Positions 8,516 to 16,006 are shown, counted from the stretch's first letter. The stretch: DNA of 64,000 nt from Maribacter huludaoensis (GCF_029350945.1 NZ_JARKMS010000001.1:126375-190374), one strand, 5' to 3'. Notes: generated by a model from the letters alone, not told the origin. Translations and numbers: made by a program.

Positions 8516-9166
8516 ATGAATTTAAAAAAGGAATTACCACTAATTGCAATTATGCTTTTGCCATTTATCTATTTAGCATATCTATGGAATGATTTACCAA
8601 GTAAAGTTCCTATGCATTGGAATCTAAAAGGAGAAATAGATAGATACGGAGATAAATCAGAACTTATAATCATTCCTATTCTATTACCACTACTTGTGTA
8701 TGTAATCTTTTTGGTTGTTCCTAAAATTGACCCAAAAAACAAACTGAATAAAATGGGCAACAAGCTTCAAACAATAAAATTCTTATTGACCACATTTATG
8801 TCAATATTAGCACTATTCATAATTTATTCTGCAAAAAATCAATCTATAGCTAATCCAAATTATATTGTATTGTTAATAGGCTCACTTTATGTAATTCTTG
8901 GAAATTATTTTAAAACAATAAAAGCAAATTACTTCATTGGAATTAGAACACCTTGGTCTTTAGAAAACGAAACTGTTTGGAAAGAAACACACAAATTAGG
9001 AGGGAAAATTTGGTTTATTGGTGGTCTTATCGTTATAATTTCAAGTTTGTTATTAGAAAAGCAAACTAATTTTACATTGTTTATAGTTATCACGGCTATA
9101 ATAACCATAATTCCTGTGGTCTATTCATATCTAAAATTTCAAAACCTAAAAAAACTAGCAAAATGA
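8516..9166 (+). CDS. sdpI: SdpI-family integral membrane protein (DUF1648)
   Basis: 216 residues with about six hydrophobic helices. The N-terminal DUF1648 segment has PLPSKVPMHWN-like residues (about 27-40). The C-terminal SdpI signature is GIRTPWSLENETVWKETHKLGG. In Bacillus the protein gives immunity to the SdpC killing factor and relays its presence to SdpR. It overlaps the following hydrolase by 4 nt (ATGA), so the three genes form one operon. Whether it confers immunity here is inference. Confidence 0.9.
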   Translation: MNLKKELPLIAIMLLPFIYLAYLWNDLPSKVPMHWNLKGEIDRYGDKSELIIIPILLPLLVYVIFLVVPKIDPKNKLNKMGNKLQTIKFLLTTFMSILALFIIYSAKNQSIANPNYIVLLIGSLYVILGNYFKTIKANYFIGIRTPWSLENETVWKETHKLGGKIWFIGGLIVIISSLLLEKQTNFTLFIVITAIITIIPVVYSYLKFQNLKKLAK

Positions 9167-10239
9167 AAACCAAACTTGTATATCTTATAATTACAACAAT
9201 TATCTCAATAAATTCATATTCTCAAAGTAGTAGACCTCAAGAACCCAAACAACCTTTTGAATATATAAGTGAAAATGTTGTATTTAAAAATAACCTTGAT
9301 AGCATTTCTCTTGCAGGAACCCTTACATATCCAAAAATGGGTTCAGATTTTCCTGCTGTAATTTTGATTAGTGGTAGTGGACCACAAGACAGAAATTCCG
9401 AACTAATGAACCATAAACCATTTTTAGTAATCGCAGATTACCTAACTAAAAACGGAATTGCTGTATTACGAGTTGACGATAGAGGAACTCACGAATCAGA
9501 AGGAAATTATAATGAAACTGGACTCAAAGGATTTGTAAATGACACTAAAAGTGCTTTTGAATTTTTAAAAACCCATAAAGAGATTAATAACTCAAAAATT
9601 GGATTAATTGGGCATAGTTTAGGAGGTGTAATTGCACCAATTATAGCAAGTGAAAATACAGACGTTTCTTTTATTGTAATACTTGCTGGCTCAGGAATAA
9701 GAGGCGATAAGCTTATGCTTTTACAAAAAGAATTAATAGAGCGAAAAATGGGCGTTCCAGAGGTTGGAATCACGCAAGGACAAAATAATATGAAAGGTGC
9801 TTATGACATAATTTTAAAATCAAACAATAACAATACCCAATTACAAACAGAACTAAAAAATTATTTTGACAATGTATTTGGAGGAATGTTGCCTACAAAT
9901 CAAATACAAGCTTTATCAGAACAGATGTCAATACCTTGGTTAACTGATTTTATTAAATTTGACCCTCAAACGTCTCTGAGCAAAACCAAATGTCCAGTTC
10001 TAGCCCTTAATGGGTCGAATGATTTACAAGTACCACCAAAAGAAAACCTAGAAACTATTGAAATGATCTTGAAAGAAAATGGAAACAAGGATGTTGAAAC
10101 AAAACAATTGGAAAATTTAAATCATTTATTTCAAGAAAGTGAAACTGGATTACCAAATGAATATGCAACTATTGAACAGACTTTCTCACCAAAAGTTTTG
10201 GAAATAATGACTGAATGGATAAAACAACGAACTGAATAA
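9163..10239 (+). CDS. secreted alpha/beta hydrolase
   Basis: 358 residues with a signal peptide ending near NSYSQ (residue 21). The nucleophile elbow GHSLGG places the catalytic Ser at 152. An oxyanion/Asp region RVDDRG precedes it, a candidate acid Asp lies in NGSNDLQVP, and the catalytic His is in ENLNHLF near the C-terminus. Likely an esterase or peptidase-like hydrolase exported to the periplasm; substrate unknown. It is the last gene of the sdp operon. Its stop lies 13 nt before the AACA start of a large palindrome, as expected for the end of a cassette. Confidence 0.85.
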   Translation: MKTKLVYLIITTIISINSYSQSSRPQEPKQPFEYISENVVFKNNLDSISLAGTLTYPKMGSDFPAVILISGSGPQDRNSELMNHKPFLVIADYLTKNGIAVLRVDDRGTHESEGNYNETGLKGFVNDTKSAFEFLKTHKEINNSKIGLIGHSLGGVIAPIIASENTDVSFIVILAGSGIRGDKLMLLQKELIERKMGVPEVGITQGQNNMKGAYDIILKSNNNNTQLQTELKNYFDNVFGGMLPTNQIQALSEQMSIPWLTDFIKFDPQTSLSKTKCPVLALNGSNDLQVPPKENLETIEMILKENGNKDVETKQLENLNHLFQESETGLPNEYATIEQTFSPKVLEIMTEWIKQRTE

Positions 10240-10251
10240 AAAACGGCATAG

Positions 10252-10385
10252 AACAATGTATATAAAAAATAGGCGAAGCAGTAATAAATTAAAGAGTTTT
10301 GGCTCGTATCAAACTTTGTGCTAAACCGAAAATTTGGTGCTTCGAAACCGCCTACTTTTCATATACTAACCGTTGTATGTAATTT
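10252..10385 (+). repeat. attC-like palindrome S1
   Basis: It begins AACAATGTATATA and ends with CGTTGTATGTAATTT (10371-10385). Paired arms: ACAA with TTGT, TATAT with ATATA, AAAATAGGCG with CGCCTACTTTT (one bulged C), and GAAGCA (10275-10280) with TGCTTC (10338-10343). A stem with bulges and a large central loop between AAC and GTT ends is the architecture of integron attC sites. The closing 15-mer recurs exactly in S3. Confidence 0.6.
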
Positions 10386-10800
10386 AAGCTAGCGAGCGGT
10401 TTTATTTTTCAAGGGTTACGTGAGCAATGTTGCGGGATGCGAATCGGATGTACTCGGCACTTATTGTTATGTTAGGACTGACTTAAAGGAAGGACATGCC
10501 CCAAGTAGTTTTGCTTTCAGCGTTGGGAGCTCGCTCACAAAACGTTGACACGTTAAAACTACTTGTATCAAGGACGGTAAAATTTTTTTAAAAGTCAATT
10601 TTCTAGTGTTTTATAACAATAAATGCCGATGGTTTTATACTTCCCTGGCCAACGCTGTTTAGCCATACCTAAAAATCATGGGCCAGGGGAATCTCAAAAA
10701 ATAATCCCGAATAGTTTTACGCTATCTTAAACTATTATTTCTTTTATCCTTAATTTCATAAATAGAAATTAAATTAATCAGGGATAAAAGAAAACTACAT
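10386..10800. other. gene-free stretch with several strong inverted repeats
   Basis: No credible ORF. Inverted repeats seen: CAAGTAGTTTT (10502-10512) with AAAACTACTTG (10555-10565), TTCCCTGGCC (10641-10650) with GGCCAGGGGAA (10681-10691), and TTTCTTTTATCC (10738-10749) with GGATAAAAGAAA (10782-10793). The last encloses a second stem, TAATTTC (10751-10757) with GAAATTA (10765-10771). It occupies the place of a cassette between sites S1 and S2. It may be an ORF-less cassette or a structured RNA. Confidence 0.5.
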
Positions 10801-10866
10801 ACAACAGAACCTATGAACAATGCCCCAAGGGACACTGTTCATAGCTCTGTCGTTATCTGTAATTAC
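10801..10866 (+). repeat. attC-like palindrome S2
   Basis: A compact imperfect palindrome. ACAGA pairs with TCTGT, CTATGAACA (10811-10819) pairs with TGTTCATAG (10836-10844), and TGxCCC pairs with GGGxCA with one unpaired base each. It starts with an AACA-type end (ACAACAGA) and finishes CGTTATCTGTAATT, close to the consensus closing sequence of the other sites. The next gene starts 47 nt after its GTT. Confidence 0.6.
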
Positions 10867-10898
10867 CAAATCTAATAACGAAATTCTTAAAATAGCCA

Positions 10899-11507
10899 AT
10901 GCCTGATAAAAACTCAAAAGTTATTTATAAAAGTCAGTTATCAACCTTTAATTTGGTTGTAATGATATTAGGTAGTCTTTTTTTGATTGGAATTGGAATT
11001 AATTTCCTTTTAAATACCCAAGAATCAGGAATTAATTGGTTCATAATTTTTCCATTAGGTTTTATCTTTCTAGGAGGTTTAATCGCATCTAATTCTTTAA
11101 TGCTATGCTCGGTAATTATCACTAAGGAATATATAATTCTAAATTATCCATTAACAGGACGAAAAAAACACATTGAATGGAAATCAATTTCGGATGCTGG
11201 TATGAGGTTTATAACAACTAAAAGTAATGGAGGTGATTACTCTTTTAGAAAAGGAAAAGAGATAAGACTATTTTCAAATGGTAAAAATTATCATTTTACA
11301 ACTTTCGCTTTGAAAGAACCTGAAAAGCTGATTTTCGAAATGAAAAAAAGATTGGGTAGTAATCTTAAAACTAAAATGAAAAATGAATATCAACAGTCTG
11401 AAAAAGAATTTTGGAAAAATGAAGACGATTATCGGATTTGGATGATGAAAATTGTATTACCCATTTGTTTGATAATTTTAGCTTTATTGTGGATATTAAA
11501 AAAATAA
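10899..11507 (+). CDS. two-helix membrane protein with PH-like domain
   Basis: 202 residues. Two hydrophobic helices lie at about 20-40 and 46-68. They are followed by a beta-rich stretch (VIITKEYIILNYPLTGRKKH onwards) that resembles bacterial PH-like domains, then a charged helix and a C-terminal hydrophobic anchor (about 180-200). I do not recognise a named family and the function is unknown. It lies between attC-like sites S2 and S3, with its stop 10 nt before the AACA of S3. A protein of similar layout is at 14571-15116 in another cassette. Confidence 0.7.
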   Translation: MPDKNSKVIYKSQLSTFNLVVMILGSLFLIGIGINFLLNTQESGINWFIIFPLGFIFLGGLIASNSLMLCSVIITKEYIILNYPLTGRKKHIEWKSISDAGMRFITTKSNGGDYSFRKGKEIRLFSNGKNYHFTTFALKEPEKLIFEMKKRLGSNLKTKMKNEYQQSEKEFWKNEDDYRIWMMKIVLPICLIILALLWILKK

Positions 11508-11515
11508 AAAACAGA

Positions 11516-11587
11516 TAACACTATGTATAGTGTATATGCTCCCTTTGGGAAGCAAACACACTATACATTAAACGTTGTATGTAATTT
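11516..11587 (+). repeat. attC-like palindrome S3
   Basis: TAACACT leads into the perfect arms ATGTATAGTGT (11523-11533) and ACACTATACAT (11558-11568). The inner stem is GCTCCC/GGGAAGC around TTT. The site closes with CGTTGTATGTAATTT (11573-11587), identical to the end of S1. The IS481-type element begins at the next base. Confidence 0.65.
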
Positions 11588-12901
11588 GGTACGATATACA
11601 AACATCCTTTACAAAGTTATAGAAACATCGTTTACACTTTTTAAGTTGCATTTGAAACCAAAATTCATATGCTATGCCTTGGAAAGAATCAACGATTATG
11701 GAACAAAAAATTGAATTTATCTGTGAATGGCGTACTGGAAAATATACCATCACAGAGCTTTGTCGAGTCTTTAATATTTCAAGACCAACGGCATACAAAA
11801 TCATTGCCCGCTTTGAAAATGAAGGTTATGAAGGGCTTAGGGAACTCTCCAGAAAACCACGTAGCCCACACCCTAACGCCACCAATAATAAAGTGGTGGG
11901 TCAAATTCTTAAATTGAAGGAAAAACACAAAGCATGGGGCGCTAAAAAGTTGCACACCTTGTTGTATATAGATTTCTCCGATGAATTGATCCCATCTGTG
12001 TTGACCGTTCATAACATCCTCAAAAAACACGGTTTGGTATCGCCTCAAAAACGACTTAGAAGAGTCAAGCCCATACATCCCGTTTTCGACCCCAAAGAAT
12101 GCAATGAAGTATGGAGTGCCGACTATAAGGGTAAGTTCTTGATGGGCAACAAAATCTACTGTCATCCACTTACCATTGCCGATTCTAAAAGCCGATTTGT
12201 ATTTACTGCCAAAGGGCATTACAAAGAAAACCTTGCATCGGCAAAGGCAGAGTTTAAAAGGGTTTTTAGGAAATTCGGTATCCCTGGACAAATACATACC
12301 GACAATGGAAGTCCTTTTGGTTCCGTTGCTGCAATACAAAGATTCACCAGACTCTCTTATTGGTTTATTGAACTAGGCATTATGCCCGTGTTTTCAGATC
12401 CAGCACACCCTGAACAGAACGGACGACATGAACGTATGCACCGCGATTTAAAAGCCGCTTGTGCCAAGCCTTCGGCTTATGACCTAAAAGCCCAACAAAG
12501 ACGTCTAAACCAATTTGTAAAAGAATATAATCACGTAAGACCTCATGAAGCGCTGAACATGAAAACACCGGCCTCGGTTCATGAGTTCTCAACCAGTCCA
12601 TTCCCAGAAAAAATACCAAACTTTGACTACGATGCCAAAATGAAAGTTTTAAAAGTTACCCAAAATGGAGCTATAAGATGGAAGTCATACAATTGGGTTT
12701 ACCTTTCCGCTTCGCTCCAAGGTAAACCCATCGGTGCTCTAGACATTGGTAATGGTATTTGGAGAGTGTTTTATAGAAATGTATTTTTAGGTTACTTTGA
12801 TGAACATGTATTTAGAAAAAAAGAACAATCAGTAAGGTTAGAAACTAATTTAGTGTAAACTTTAATCTATAACTTTTGTAAACCATGTATATTAACGAAC
12901 A
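11588..12901 (+). mobile_element. IS481-family insertion sequence (~1.3 kb)
   Basis: Imperfect terminal inverted repeats. The left end is GGTACGATATACAAACATCC..., and the right end read inverted is TGTTCGTTAATATACATGG.... Both continue with TTTACAAAGTTATAG-like and GTTTACAC subterminal motifs. The element carries a single transposase ORF. Ends were placed by comparing the element with the deleted relic at 13514-13727, which shares GGTACG at the left and TTAACGAACA at the right. No target-site duplication is evident. It sits directly behind attC-like site S3, 9 nt after CGTTGT, and separates S3 from the next cassette gene. Confidence 0.8.
11674..12858 (+). CDS. IS481-family DDE transposase
   Basis: 394 residues, apparently intact. 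The N-terminal helix-turn-helix is of about residues 8-60 (TITELCRVFNISRPTAYKII). The integrase core has D150 (VWSADYKG), D210 (IHTDNGSP) and a C-terminal E in NGRHERMHRDLK (about E253), followed by HVRPHEALNMKTPASVH. A short C-terminal beta domain ends VRLETNLV. The start ATG is at 11674; an in-frame ATG at codon 9 is an alternative. It mobilises the surrounding IS. Its first four and last ~31 codons are preserved in the relic 0.7 kb downstream. Confidence 0.93.
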   Translation: MPWKESTIMEQKIEFICEWRTGKYTITELCRVFNISRPTAYKIIARFENEGYEGLRELSRKPRSPHPNATNNKVVGQILKLKEKHKAWGAKKLHTLLYIDFSDELIPSVLTVHNILKKHGLVSPQKRLRRVKPIHPVFDPKECNEVWSADYKGKFLMGNKIYCHPLTIADSKSRFVFTAKGHYKENLASAKAEFKRVFRKFGIPGQIHTDNGSPFGSVAAIQRFTRLSYWFIELGIMPVFSDPAHPEQNGRHERMHRDLKAACAKPSAYDLKAQQRRLNQFVKEYNHVRPHEALNMKTPASVHEFSTSPFPEKIPNFDYDAKMKVLKVTQNGAIRWKSYNWVYLSASLQGKPIGALDIGNGIWRVFYRNVFLGYFDEHVFRKKEQSVRLETNLV

Positions 12902-12920
12902 GCTGAAAACCGAACTTTAA

Positions 12921-13361
12921 TTGATAAAAAGAGCGATAATAATAACACTAATTCTGAACTCAATAATTCTGATTGGTGTTCCTGCTGGACACGGTTACGG
13001 AATAATGGTAATGTTTGAATTTATAAGTATTCCGATTCTGATTAAAAACGGATTTGATTTTCAGAAAGAATATCCTTTTGAAAGTAGTCTGATTTTAATT
13101 GCTTTGGTTTCCTTAATTGGAAAACTAATTTCAATTTCACTATTGTTTTCAAAAAATATTTTGAACAAAAAGAACTGGATTTATATTGGACTGACTTTAA
13201 TGCTGATTTCATTCCTTTTTGTTTGTTATGGAGCTTGGGAATGTGATAATTTCCTATTTGCAATTACTCTAGGGAGCGGAATTCCATTTTTAATATATTT
13301 CGGCAGAATATTATATTTAATTAAAAAGGAAAATAACAAAACGGAATTAGTAGCGGAATGA
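12921..13361 (+). CDS. small multi-pass membrane protein, unknown function
   Basis: 146 residues with four predicted transmembrane helices (about 4-22, 30-45, 58-78, 87-125), starting at TTG. The family is not recognised. The IS right end lies 19 nt upstream, so the native promoter or start may have been displaced; without the IS the gene would start about 32 nt after the GTT of site S3. The stop is 16 nt before the AACA of site S4. Probably a cassette-borne gene whose expression the IS may alter. Confidence 0.6.
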   Translation: MIKRAIIITLILNSIILIGVPAGHGYGIMVMFEFISIPILIKNGFDFQKEYPFESSLILIALVSLIGKLISISLLFSKNILNKKNWIYIGLTLMLISFLFVCYGAWECDNFLFAITLGSGIPFLIYFGRILYLIKKENNKTELVAE

Positions 13362-13371
13362 AAAAAGCCAG

Positions 13372-13513
13372 CGTATAACAATTTATAACTGCAATAACGG
13401 CAGATTCGACTACGTCCGAATCCACTCAGCATTGCTAAAGACAGTTCCAAACCGAAATATTAATGCATAATAACCTATATCTGACGGTTATACGAGACCG
13501 TTGTGATTAATGC
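13372..13513 (+). repeat. attC-like palindrome S4
   Basis: The ends pair as CGTATAAC (13372-13379) with GTTATACG (13487-13494). Inner pairs are AACTG (13387-13391) with CAGTT (13442-13446), GCAAT with ATTGC, and GATTCG with CGAATC. The site closes CCGTTGTGATTAATGC. A central loop separates the arms, as in the larger attC-like sites. The IS relic begins at the next base. Confidence 0.6.
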
Positions 13514-13727
13514 GGTACGTTAAAGGGACATCGTTTACACTTTTTTAGGAGTTAATTTGAGATGAAAATCAAATTTATCATGACTTGGAAAGTCTTTTAC
13601 AGAAATGTATTTTTAGGTCTCTTTTATCAAAGAAACCTAAGAAACAAACAACAATCTACAAGGTTAGCAACTAATTTAGTGTAAACCCTAACCTTTAACT
13701 TGTGTAAACTATCTCTCTTAACGAACA
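13514..13727 (+). mobile_element. internally deleted relic of the IS481-type element (MITE-like)
   Basis: 214 bp sharing the left end (GGTACG, ACATCGTTTACACTTTTT) and the right end (CTAATTTAGTGTAAAC to TTAACGAACA) of the intact IS at 11588-12901. About 1.1 kb of the interior is missing. The junction lies where TTGGAAAG near the transposase start meets TTGGAGAG near its end, consistent with deletion between short direct repeats. Like the intact copy, it starts 9 nt after CGTTGT of an attC-like site. It could be mobilised in trans, which is inference. Confidence 0.75.
13580..13684 (+). pseudogene. deleted transposase remnant (34-codon in-frame fusion)
   Basis: ATG to TAA. It joins the transposase N-terminus (MTWK, compare MPWK in the intact copy) directly to its C-terminus (VFYRNVFLG ... 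TRLATNLV). The reading frame survived the deletion and there is no stop in between. The DNA-binding and DDE regions are gone, so it cannot transpose on its own. Whether the peptide is made is unknown. Confidence 0.7.
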
Positions 13728-13762
13728 TGTGCGAAAACACCTGAATTTATAAGGACCTAAAA

Positions 13763-14410
13763 ATGGAAAGAGAATCAATTTTACTGATACACACAATTAC
13801 AGGAATAATAATTTTTATCTCTGGTCTTTTACAAATACTTCTAAAGAAAGGTGGGAAAATTCATAAAATTCTAGGGAATGTATATTTGTATTCTTGGTTT
13901 GTTGTTCTTATATCTGGGGCTTATCTAGGTGGATTTTTAATTACAATTGTCGGAATCTTTGGGTTCTATTTTGCATTGACCGGTTCAAGGATTGGAAAAC
14001 TGAAAAACAGCGGAATTACAATTTTTGAAAAATCTACATTTATATTCGGAGGACTTTTAGCAATAGTAATGCTTGGTTATGCAATTAATCTATTTATAAA
14101 AGGGTCCAAATCGTATTGGATTATTTTCGCAGTATTTGGTGGTATATTTACTTTTGTCACAGTTCAAGATATTTTTAAGTATGTTCTGCTCAAACCATTG
14201 AAAAAACAGATTTACGGACAATTAGACTGGTATTTTGAACATTTTACAAGAATGTTTATTTCGTTTATAGCAGCTACAACAGCTTTTGTATCTATTCAAG
14301 ATTTATTTGGAAATACAACTATGAACTTTATAATGCCTACAATAATTGGAACTATAATGATATTTTTTTCAACCAAATTTTATAAGAAGAAGCTGAATAT
14401 CGAAAAATGA
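13763..14410 (+). CDS. DUF2306-like multi-pass membrane protein
   Basis: 215 residues with about six to seven transmembrane helices. An N-terminal HTITGIIIFISGL and the loop KIHKILGNVYLYSW resemble the conserved His and HRxxGxxY-type region of DUF2306 membrane proteins. The function of that family is unknown. The start ATG follows AAGGACCTAAAA after the IS relic. The stop lies 29 nt before the AACA of site S5, so this is the gene of a separate cassette. Confidence 0.65.
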   Translation: MERESILLIHTITGIIIFISGLLQILLKKGGKIHKILGNVYLYSWFVVLISGAYLGGFLITIVGIFGFYFALTGSRIGKLKNSGITIFEKSTFIFGGLLAIVMLGYAINLFIKGSKSYWIIFAVFGGIFTFVTVQDIFKYVLLKPLKKQIYGQLDWYFEHFTRMFISFIAATTAFVSIQDLFGNTTMNFIMPTIIGTIMIFFSTKFYKKKLNIEK

Positions 14411-14438
14411 ACTTAATTAAATTAAAAACACTACTGCC

Positions 14439-14570
14439 AACAATGGCTATGAGTAATTGCTTGTTCTCGCCTTCTATGGAAATTCCTGCGCAATTTCCAA
14501 CTTGGTGTATACTTGTAAAGTTAATCGCTAACCCACGCAACTACTCATAGTCGGGACCGTTACATACATT
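14439..14570 (+). repeat. attC-like palindrome S5
   Basis: It begins AACAATGGCTATGAGTAATTGC. GGCTATGAGTA (14445-14455) pairs with TACTCATAGTC (14542-14552, one G-T pair), and the inner stem is GGAAATT (14478-14484) with AATTTCC (14492-14498). The site closes CCGTTACATACATTTTG, which fits the consensus CGTTRYATRYAWTTTG drawn from S1, S3 and S5. The next ORF starts 12 nt after the GTT. Confidence 0.65.
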
Positions 14571-15116
14571 TTGAAAAAGAAATACAAACTAAATAACAAA
14601 TTAATTAAAATCCTTTTGAAGGAAAATCTGGTATTTATAATTGTTATTGTAAGTATTATCTCTGTTTATTTCTACTCTAAAGGAGTTACAAATTTTGAAT
14701 ATTCTCCCCTATTCATCAAAGCTTTTATTTTTGTAGTATTAGTTTGGAATATTCCAGCTTTTATACTTTTAATTCATTTTTATATCGAAAATAAGGATAC
14801 AAATTTCGAAATAGATATGGAATCGGATGTAATAATCATTGAAATTAAAGGATTAACCAAGCGGTACAAATTAAGCGATATAGATAAATCTACTTATAAC
14901 TTAGGAATGTACCACAAGAATAACATTGATAATAAGGGACGATTTAAAATGCATATCTCCGACTTTGGGTACTGGGCAATACAATTTAATAATGGTGACA
15001 AATTTTATTTCACAAATCTATTGCACGACTTTTTACATGATAAACCTTTCATAAAAAAAACTAAATTTAATTATTGGTTTTATCCTATTATAAATAAACA
15101 TTTAGCACACAAATAA
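14571..15116 (+). CDS. two-helix membrane protein with PH-like C-terminus
   Basis: 181 residues from a TTG start immediately after site S5. No ATG start is available nearer than an internal Met. Two hydrophobic helices (about 18-37 and 48-70) are followed by a soluble domain (residues 80-175, VIIIEIKGLTKRYKLSDID ... FNNGDKFYFTNLLHDFL) resembling a PH-like beta sandwich. The layout parallels the protein at 10899-11507. The family is not recognised. No attC-like site follows it; the next structured element is direct repeat A. Confidence 0.6.
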   Translation: MKKKYKLNNKLIKILLKENLVFIIVIVSIISVYFYSKGVTNFEYSPLFIKAFIFVVLVWNIPAFILLIHFYIENKDTNFEIDMESDVIIIEIKGLTKRYKLSDIDKSTYNLGMYHKNNIDNKGRFKMHISDFGYWAIQFNNGDKFYFTNLLHDFLHDKPFIKKTKFNYWFYPIINKHLAHK

Positions 15117-15200
15117 TAAAAAAGTATTAAAGTTTAGTAGAATAATATTTTATTACACAGAAATAAATATCTAATAAAGGGAATAAATACTTTTGCTATC

Positions 15201-15390
15201 AAAACCTAAACGTAATGCGGACTTTAGGTTAAAATCAAAAGGTCTGCGTATATTTATGAAGTCGCAAAATCTTTAGGATTTAGCTTTGGACAAGAAAAAA
15301 TAAAAATAACCTTTAGCTTCGTGTGCAGACCTGCCGGCAGACAGGCGGAAACGAAATGTTTCCTGACTTCCGCACTACGCTTAGCCGAAA
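15201..15390 (+). repeat. ~190-bp dispersed direct repeat, copy A
   Basis: Strongly similar to 16903-17094. Shared blocks include GGTCTGCGTATATTTAT, AAGTCGCAAAATCT, GGATTTAGCTTTGGACAAG, TTTAGCTT and GGCGGAAACGAAA. Internal symmetry: AACCTAAA with TTTAGGTT at its start, GGTCTGC with GCAGACC around the centre. It ends 24 nt before the sigZ start. The rest of the 15117-15414 gap holds nothing recognisable. Confidence 0.8.
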
Positions 15391-15414
15391 CCGCAACAAG
15401 CTAAAAACAACACT

Positions 15415-15945
15415 GTGAAAACTGAAATTAATACGATTTGGATTGACTTAAATGAAGAACTTTATAAATTCATTTTAGGAAAAATAAAGGATGAACAAAC
15501 ATCAAAAGATATTCATCAGGAGGTTTTTATAAAAGTTCAAACCAAAATCCATCAACTAAAACATACTTCCAATCTTACTTCTTGGGTATACCAAATTACA
15601 AGGAATACCATTATTGACTACTTTAGAAAAGTAAATAAAAAAAACGTATCAATAAATAATTTAGAAATCCCAGAAACGGAGGTTGATAATTTTGATTACA
15701 ATAACTTAACTAATTGTATCAATCAAAAAATAGAAAACCTTTCTTCCCAACATAAAGAAGCAATTATTTTAACCGCATTTAAAAACTACTCTCAAAAAGA
15801 ACTTGCAAAACACTTAAAAATCTCATATTCCGGCACAAAATCAAGAGTTCAAAAAGCTAAAAAGATTTTAAGAGAAAACATTTTAGATTGCCCAAATGTA
15901 GAATCGGATAGTGCAGGTAAATTAATAGATTTTGAAAATGATTAA
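15415..15945 (+). CDS. sigZ: RNA polymerase sigma factor, SigZ-like (ECF)
   Basis: 176 residues from a GTG start. The sigma-70 region 2 spans about residues 12-80 (DIHQEVFIKVQ, TSWVYQITRNTIIDYFRK). Region 4 spans about 105-160 (LSSQHKEAIILTAFKNYSQKELAKHLKISYSGTKSRVQKAKK). The C-terminal tail with a DCPNV Cys and IDFEND resembles SigZ. No anti-sigma factor gene is adjacent; the next gene is a PhzF paralogue 61 nt downstream. Copy A of the dispersed repeat lies directly upstream and may contain its promoter. Confidence 0.85.
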   Translation: MKTEINTIWIDLNEELYKFILGKIKDEQTSKDIHQEVFIKVQTKIHQLKHTSNLTSWVYQITRNTIIDYFRKVNKKNVSINNLEIPETEVDNFDYNNLTNCINQKIENLSSQHKEAIILTAFKNYSQKELAKHLKISYSGTKSRVQKAKKILRENILDCPNVESDSAGKLIDFEND

Positions 15946-16006
15946 AATTTAGTACGTCTTTTTTAAACTAATTACGTCCATCTTATAAACATAAGAATAA
16001 AATAAA

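Noticed and set aside
11523..11714. 63-codon plus-strand ORF
   Set aside because: It runs from the S3 palindrome into the IS left end, so it is a chance frame across a repeat and an insertion junction.
11669..11917. 82-codon frame overlapping the transposase start, as a possible frameshifted orfA
   Set aside because: IS481 elements encode one ORF, and the 394-codon frame already contains both the HTH and the DDE core. No slippery site was seen.
10240..15116. Interpreting palindromes S1-S5 as ordinary rho-independent terminators
   Set aside because: None is followed by a T-run, the arms are long with large loops, and their ends share AACA and CGTTRY. The cassette-site reading fits better, though it is not proven.
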